64,000 nt of DNA. Origin: Gyrodactylus bullatarudis. Taxonomy: Eukaryota; Platyhelminthes; Monogenea; Gyrodactylidea; Gyrodactylidae. Shown piece by piece: positions 58,701 through 64,000 of the stretch. Position 1 is the first letter of the stretch; the number at the start of each line of letters is the position of its first letter. Below the pieces are notes generated by a model. That model was not told the origin of the DNA, made no database searches, and saw only the letters and a program-made list of their open reading frames with translations. The stretch is from contig SSNU01000208.1 of NCBI GenBank assembly GCA_012064415.1, forward strand, positions 525,725 through 589,724, in the 5' to 3' direction. The position numbers and the translations under genes are program-made.

Positions 58701-60944
58701 ATTTTACTTATTGATTAATAATTGATGTTTGTCTTGTTAGGCTTCTGATTTCACGTGTAGTAATACTGAATAAATATGAAAACTATTTTCACTTGCGCAA
58801 TACACTTTTCTTTCCTTGTACAAACTCAACTCTATTCTACAATCAATACTGTGCATAAATAAGTTCTATGGCTATTTCAATCTAGTCTCATTCGTCAGTT
58901 ATTCCAATTAATAACTAACGTCGTAAACCAAGTTCCCCTTGCTTATTTTAGAAAATGGTGAAATTTAGAAAATCCATGAGATTTCTTTTTATATAACAAT
59001 AGAGCAAACTTTAGTCTTTTATTAAGAAATTATTCGATGAAAAAATTCGACCTCGACTAAGGACCCTTTTTTCATGACTTTGGACCATAAAATGTGGAAT
59101 ATCTTTCGAGGGATATTCCTCAAACGAAGCTTAAATTGAAGATTGATAAATTTTTGATCAGAAAAATGCACATGTATAAACTAAAGTTTGTTTTATTGAT
59201 ATACAAGAAAAATCTTATGGATTTTCTACTAATTTTTTTTACGAAATTCATCATTTTCTGTAATAAGCTTACGGGCTCCTTTTCATGTATACTCTTGTGT
59301 CAATTATATAGGCTGGCTCAAAATTTGATTACACGGTTGGTAGTGATATCTGAGATAAGTTTTTCATTCAGTGAACCAATCAGATTTAAGCTAATTAAAA
59401 TTCAGTGAAAAATCACCTTTGAATAAAGCTTTATAACTTCGAGACCAAGAATAACATAATCTCATGCGATACATTCGTGGAAAGAGTGTTAAATTTAGCT
59501 TCAGACTTGATTCGAAAACCTAGACATTTAATCTAGGAAAATTTCGCTATTTTTCAACGTTACTCGCAATTTTAAATGCTTTTCGAGCATGGAAACGATT
59601 TTGAAATATGTCCAAAATGTGTGAAAATTTCCGCTCTTTTAAATGGTAATCTTTTTATATACTTTTTTCCCCTTTTAAAATTCAACTTATTTGTGATGTC
59701 TGTTTTTACAAATTTATTTTTATCAACTATGCTGATGACTTCTACTCTTGTCATATCTAATATTTAACCAAAATTTCGTTCTCTTTTCATTCTCCGTTTT
59801 TTTAGTGCGTAAATAAATATTTTTTTTGATTAGTACAGCACCTATACTTACAAAGGTTACTAGAAATATTTCGTTCTAGGTGCTTAGGTAAAATATCCCA
59901 TTACCAAATAAGACATTCCTGTGGGATAAATTACCTAAGCACCTAGAACGAAATATTTCTAGTAAATATTTTTTTCTTTTTCATGAAATGTTGGCCAATC
60001 ATAGAGCATGAATCAGGCTCTCACTTTATTTCTCATCCATGATACTTTTTCCCTTTTAGATGCTGACCATCAAAATGCCAAAATATTCCTTCGCGAAGAT
60101 GACTTTCTCACGCTCCTTGCTAACGTCAAGAATCTCAATGCAAGCTATTCCCTCGACCCAGAGTCGATTGTCTACGGCTGCCTGCACCATCCAAATAATC
60201 TGAATGAAGTAAGCTTAGTTGATTGTCTCTCAAAAAAACGGGGATTGTAATTTATCTGTGGGGAGGGGGTCATATCAGGAATAAATAAATAACACACACG
60301 TGTCATGTCAATGACTGCACAAGATGAAAATTTATTCTCAAGTTTCTTCTCTGTCATAATTTTGTGGGAAAATTCTCCCCCTTGAAATAATAATGATTGA
60401 CCTTAATAAAATCAATACTTTCTTTTCATATACATATGCCTAAATTCATATTGTGAGAGTTTGTTAACCTTGAGTCGTTAATCAAACATGTAATTTATTC
60501 ATTTGTTATTAACGAAAAGAGAGTACTTTTCCAATTACAGGATCAAAGACGACTCTATAGTAGATTAGTAAGCCTTGTGACAGATACTTGTCATTCCATA
60601 ATTATTTCTTTCTATCAACCATAAAGTAGTCTTTTGACTCATGTTTCTTGTATCTTTTTGTACAATCGCTGTAGGTTCATACCTGTGGTAGAATGCCTAA
60701 GCTCTTTTTTTCATTACAGAGTTGGCGACTGGCCTGTCTCATCAAGGATGTTAAAGAGATGGGATTTACGCCCAAGGACATTGTCAATACTTCCATGCGT
60801 CTTCAGACAAAAGATCGCAATGAAATCATCGAGTCACTCTTGAATCCTGCAAAAATCAATACGAAAATCCTCCAAAAGGCCCAAAATACAAGGAAGCCGG
60901 AAAGGTCTAAGCCTCCAAAGCATAGTGCATTCAAGAAGAACTAA
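55712..60944 (+). CDS. UBAP1: UBAP1, ubiquitin-binding ESCRT-I subunit
   Basis: Subunit of the ESCRT-I complex that sorts ubiquitinated membrane cargo at endosomes. Exons: 55712-56429, 60060-60208, 60720-60944; introns of 3630 and 511 bp; total 363 residues. The N-terminus (LEGIKYVFKSEI) fits the UMA motif that binds the ESCRT-I core. It is followed by NFEQDEKALELMEKALEE, matching the helical YDFSLEKKTIEWAEE region of human UBAP1, and FDDPFHATELNSLNELKEL, matching its EEDPFDNLELKTIDEKEEL. The C-terminus has the overlapping UBA (SOUBA) arrangement: IYIASRMGFTEKLAEDVLTV, SLDPESIVYGCLHHP, and IKDVKEMGFTPKDIVN. No domain search was run; recognition is by block order. Poly(A) signal AATAAA at about 61040. 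The large first intron holds repeats. Confidence 0.85.
56680..57214. repeat. Inverted repeat FB12 in UBAP1 intron 1
   Basis: Left arm 56680-56758 and right arm 57139-57214 pair over TGACTTGTGAACCAAAAATT, ACCCTCTTCC and AATTTAGTTTACGAAATC-like text. The spacer of about 380 bp has no ORF of note. A single arm relative is at 51451-51541. Confidence 0.82.
57215..58403 (+). other. UBAP1 intron 1, no gene seen
   Basis: AT-rich intron sequence with short frames only. TTTGTTTATTAATACTACTT and similar low-complexity text dominate. No repeat partner within the window was noticed. Confidence 0.4.
58404..58540 (+). repeat. Dispersed repeat, copy 2 (partner at 1-135)
   Basis: Same-orientation match to window bases 1-135 (TATGAAGACAATCACAGTCG, then AAAC and TTTTGGATGA). 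It lies in UBAP1 intron 1; the partner is in a kinase intron. Unknown family. Confidence 0.7.
58541..59836 (+). other. UBAP1 intron 1, no gene seen
   Basis: Frames up to about 100 codons (59094-59408) have no recognised domain and sit inside the intron on the same strand. AT-rich, nothing else supported. Confidence 0.4.
59837..59965. repeat. Deleted relative of FB4, next to the UBAP1 exon 2 acceptor
   Basis: Begins AGCACCTATACTTACAAAGG like the left flank of FB4. Arms TAGAAATATTTCGTTCTAGG and TGCTTAGGTAA pair with their complement ending 59965. The middle of the FB4 arms is missing. It ends 94 bp before the start of UBAP1 exon 2. Confidence 0.88.
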
Positions 60945-61794
60945 CTTCATTTTCATATCTTTCTTCCAGAGTAAAAAACCCCCCATACGAATACTTTTAC
61001 CAAAAAGTATTTCTTTCCAAGTCTTTCGTTATCTCCAGAAATAAAAAGGAATCATCGTAAAAACGCAGAATTATTCTCGACTAATTAGATTTGTTATTTG
61101 TATTTTTATTCCCTCATTTTCATGAATGCATTGTACGCATTAAAAATGTTTGGTTCAATCTTTTAATGATTAATTACTACTATGTAAAATCTCAATGAAT
61201 GAAATTGGCCCAATCAGATTCATCATCATAAGGAATTAGCCAATAATGGTAGTGAAAGAGATTAACCAATGCTCAAAACTATTCAACGGCACATGAGTTG
61301 AATCCCCTTTTTTACACAGTTCATTGGATTTCTACAGTCTCCTTTCTCATTTTGAATAATAATTTATTAACCCAAAGAAAACATCAACTGCATATTATGC
61401 GGAAAGATTCTCATTTTACAAGGGTATGCTCTTTACCTTTACTAACAAGACACACAAAGAGAGATGTATTTTATAACATTTTGTTTAAAAAGATATACTT
61501 TTTTCTATACAAACGGACTCATTCTTTTATTAATGGCCCATCAGTTTTATTAAATTTTCATAAAATCCTGTAGTTTTAGGTTGGTTAAAATTATTGAGAA
61601 ATCTTTATTATTGATTAAAATATGTATATTTGTAAATAAGCAACTATGCAATAATAATAATAATAACAATAATAGTAGTAGTAGGAATAAATAAGGAATC
61701 CAAAAAAACAATGCTTGTACACTGTAATAATAATATTATACATCATGTGAGAAATTTCTGTATTTATTTGAGTCGACAACTCTCTTGAATTTGA
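60945..61794. other. Convergent intergenic region of UBAP1 and the phosphotransferase
   Basis: Holds the two 3' untranslated regions: AATAAA for UBAP1 at about 61040-61045 and, on the minus strand, AATAAA at 61768-61763. A short (AAT)n/(AGT)n microsatellite is at about 61650-61685. No gene seen. Confidence 0.6.
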
Positions 61795-63227
61795 CTAGTC
61801 ATTATTGGTGCTGATAACAAAGGCCTTGATCTTGAGGGTCTCACAGATTTCATTTATCTAAAATAAAAAATGGGTCAAAACGTTTCCAAGAGGAGAGCAT
61901 TTTCTCGACGATAAACTCACTATTCGTATTACGTAGGATAGATGCATCCAGGTGACTAGGACTGCACTCAACTTGATAAAGATGAGTTCAATTTGATTGA
62001 TGATAATCATGTCGTAGTTCTTTTGGATGAATTGACCACTCAGCCAAGCAGCGAATATCCAAAATGAATAGGTTAGTGTGACCGGTGTCAGAACACGTAA
62101 ACGTTCATTTGTGAGTTGGGCGACAAGGATTCTAGCCATAATATGAGCTGATGTTGTACCCAGTGCGTACAAAATCCATCTTGGATTATTCTTTAGAATC
62201 ATTTCACCACTAGAATGTGTAACATAGAACAGGGTTAACGAGGAGACTAATGAAATATCAACAAAAGGTGTAAAGTAGCGGAGAATGTCTGGTTTCTTCT
62301 CTCGAGAGGCAATGATGCCACGAATTATGTAATAGGGCAATAATATCATCCAATACAATGCAACAATGTAGATGAAAGAATTCTTTACAAACATATCAAT
62401 GTAGGTTGAATAGCCGAATATCGAGAGCAGCAACAAGGATGCACTAAGAGCCTGTTTAATGAAAAAAGAATCATTTTCTATTCTATAATTTATGGCTCAT
62501 CTTGATTAAATTATTATCTGGCAATAATAAGGAAAAATCTTTTTTGAGGAAATAGAAAAAGAGTATGTTCTATCAAGTGTGATCTACAGGCATCACCATA
62601 GAGATGTGTAATTTTAAGACTAACTTCACTAACTATCAAATTAAATACTCACAATTTGAAAAATGTCAAATAACCAGGGCAAAATAAGTGTCCCTGTGAG
62701 ATATTTCTCCCAATGACAGACAATGAAGCCAATTGCAATTGTGATTTGACCAAGAATCCAGTCAACCGGCCGTAGACTATTTCCAAATACAGAAAGACAA
62801 GAATTTGAAATGAAAAGAGTTGTCCACGCATCTATGCCATGATCGAAGAGTTCTCCAAGAGCACTTGATGATTTCGTTCGCCTAGCTTGTTTTCCATCGA
62901 CACCATCAAAAGTATGAGAAAGAAAAACAAACAACGAAGCAAGAAATAAAACTATTGATGATATTTGGTTTTGCGAGGAAAAATCTGGATTTTTGTACCA
63001 TAATAGGAAGTAATGAAGCAGTGTAAAGATGAATCCGATTAATGTTATAACATTGGGGGCCAATTTTGATGGGAAAAACTAAAACATGAGATTATGCAAT
63101 TTTAACTTACTTGAACAGCCCAATTCCAAAAGGGATGAGTGACATACTTACCAAAAGGACTGTCATCTATGCATGAGTATTTGTAGTTACGCAAGGACTT
63201 TCTTCCCTCCTCTGATAGCAATACCAT
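61795..63227 (-). CDS. SELENOI: Ethanolaminephosphotransferase (SELENOI/EPT1 family), four exons
   Basis: Joins CDP-ethanolamine and diacylglycerol to make phosphatidylethanolamine in ER/Golgi membranes. Exons (minus): 63227-63111, 63078-62653, 62451-61921, 61857-61795; introns of 32, 201 and 63 bp; all junctions in phase 0; 378 residues. The N-terminus NYKYSCIDDSPFGKYVTHPF, then WNWAVQFFPSKLAPNVITL, matches KYKYSAVDTNPLS..HPFW of human EPT1. The CDP-alcohol phosphotransferase motif DGx2ARx8Gx3Dx3D is complete at about residues 100-122 (DGKQARRTKSSSALGELFDH, GID). Several membrane segments follow. The C-terminus ends ISTNND at TAG, with no in-frame UGA, so it is not a selenoprotein here. Choline-specific CHPT1/CEPT1 is a less likely alternative. 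Confidence 0.93.
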
Positions 63228-63361
63228 AACAATTTATGGACTGGATTAAAAATAAGAAATTTTCAAATTCGAACCACAGCACTAAAACACTCAACCAGCT
63301 AACGGTTGTTATACTATGGTATAAATTCAAAAAAATTGAATTCAGAATTCTCTCATTTTCG
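63228..63361. promoter_or_regulatory. Bidirectional promoter of the phosphotransferase and RNF34-like genes
   Basis: The minus-strand ATG (63227) and the preferred plus-strand ATG (63362) are 134 bp apart. An in-frame plus ATG at 63236 would leave only 8 bp between the start codons, which argues for the later start. Confidence 0.5.
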
Positions 63362-63946
63362 ATGGGGAATAAAGTTAATGGATTTGTTAACTCATCCAAC
63401 TGCGTCAGATGTAAATCTGACTCTTGTCCATATAAATGTCGCATATGCAATCAGCGCTTTTGTACAAAATGCTTTGGTTCAAATCCAAGGTCGAAAATTA
63501 ATACTTGCTTAAGATGTGCAATGTGCGGTATAAGAGAAGAACCACCGACCTACCAAGAATTGATGAAATTGAGTAATAAAGATTTACTTTGGATGCTTGA
63601 GTGTTCTAATTACAATATCTTTGGTCTCAAAGAAAAAGAGGAAATTGTCAAGGAAATTATAAAGCAATTTAATATTTATTATAATATTTCTGAAACAAAA
63701 AACGTAAGTTTCCTCTTACTTATACAATTTTACAACATTCATTTAAATTATATCTATATTATAGATTCTATAACAACTTGAATTGCTACCTCTATTTCTT
63801 AACCATTTATCTAAATTTTATAAATTTAATCTTTTTAACCTTAACAAATATAATTCATGAAAACGCATAATTAATGTATAGGATAGATTTCCCTACAAGT
63901 GTTTTGATTTTAGATTCTTGATCAAGTTGAACAATTGGCGAATCTT
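63362..63946 (+). CDS. RNF34: RNF34/RFFL-like E3 ubiquitin ligase, N-terminal part
   Basis: CARP-type ligases carry an N-terminal FYVE-like zinc finger, a SAP-like helix pair and a C-terminal RING. Exon 1 (63362-63703, to GTAAGT) encodes MGNKVNGFVNSSNCVRC, then CPYKCRICNQRFCTKCF, NTCLRCAMCGIREEPPTYQE and LMKLSNKDLLWMLECSN ending KEEIVKEIIKQF. This parallels the CCDCKKDFCSVC, RCSTCHLLQ, LMRLKVKDLRQYL and EKEDLVDLV blocks of RNF34. Possible exon 2 is 63914-63946 (ILDQVEQLANL before GTGAGC), phase 0. The RING would lie beyond the window. The first ATG at 63236 is in frame and adds 42 residues without conserved features. MGNK could be N-myristoylated, a speculation. Confidence 0.7.
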
Positions 63947-64000
63947 GTGAGCCTCCTTATAACTTAGACTAAACTTGTATTTAATAGTGCAAATCACGCA

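Noticed and set aside
59094..59408. 104-codon ORF as a gene nested in the UBAP1 intron
   Set aside because: Low-complexity hydrophobic composition typical of AT-rich sequence; no domain, no splice context and no poly(A) signal pattern.
63187..63450. Minus-strand ORF over the phosphotransferase/RNF34-like boundary
   Set aside because: The frame differs from the one encoding NYKYSCIDDSPFGKY, which aligns to EPT1 and ends at a canonical donor. This ORF is a shadow.

Overview
This is a window of an AT-rich animal nuclear genome with spliced genes, tRNA-derived SINE copies, a mariner element, non-LTR retrotransposon 3' ends and many inverted-repeat (foldback) elements. The genes (type IV diacylglycerol kinase, METTL3, UBAP1, ATOH8/Net, ethanolaminephosphotransferase, cytochrome b5, a CARP-type ubiquitin ligase) fit a bilaterian invertebrate. 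I cannot name the species. Gene models below come from reading GT-AG junctions by eye and checking that every phase closes.

Layout. (1) 1-32816, plus strand: a type IV diacylglycerol kinase (DGKZ/DGKI/rdgA type). Eighteen exons are visible; the 5' end lies outside the window, and the introns range from 53 bp to about 7 kb. An intronless MFS-type transporter gene (4240-5607) is nested in its second visible intron on the same strand. The introns are packed with foldback elements and other repeats. (2) 33124-33582, minus: a four-exon tail-anchored cytochrome b5, convergent with the kinase, with introns of only 29, 48 and 37 bp. (3) 33.6-45.4 kb: intergenic and repeat-rich, with a possible small secreted-protein gene (36087-36499), LINE 3' ends, SINE pieces and a decayed mariner (40796-42011). 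(4) 45469-46362, minus: the intronless bHLH gene ATOH8/net. (5) 46.4-53.9 kb: repeats (LINE tail, foldback, SINE, paired repeats). (6) 53967-55590, minus: METTL3, head-to-head with UBAP1 (55712-60944, plus) across a 121-bp shared promoter. (7) 61795-63227, minus: an ethanolaminephosphotransferase (SELENOI/EPT1 type, not a selenoprotein here), head-to-head with the 5' end of an RNF34/RFFL-like FYVE-SAP ubiquitin ligase gene that runs off the right edge.

These genes do not form a pathway. The kinase (diacylglycerol to phosphatidic acid) and the ethanolaminephosphotransferase (diacylglycerol to phosphatidylethanolamine) both consume diacylglycerol. UBAP1 and the CARP-type ligase both belong to ubiquitin and endosome biology. 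I read the neighbourhoods as chance synteny plus compact divergent promoters. The most unusual signals are the ultrashort introns beside multi-kilobase ones, a superfamily of foldback elements with shared termini, a SINE insertion with its own paralogous empty site in the same window, and in-frame microexons.
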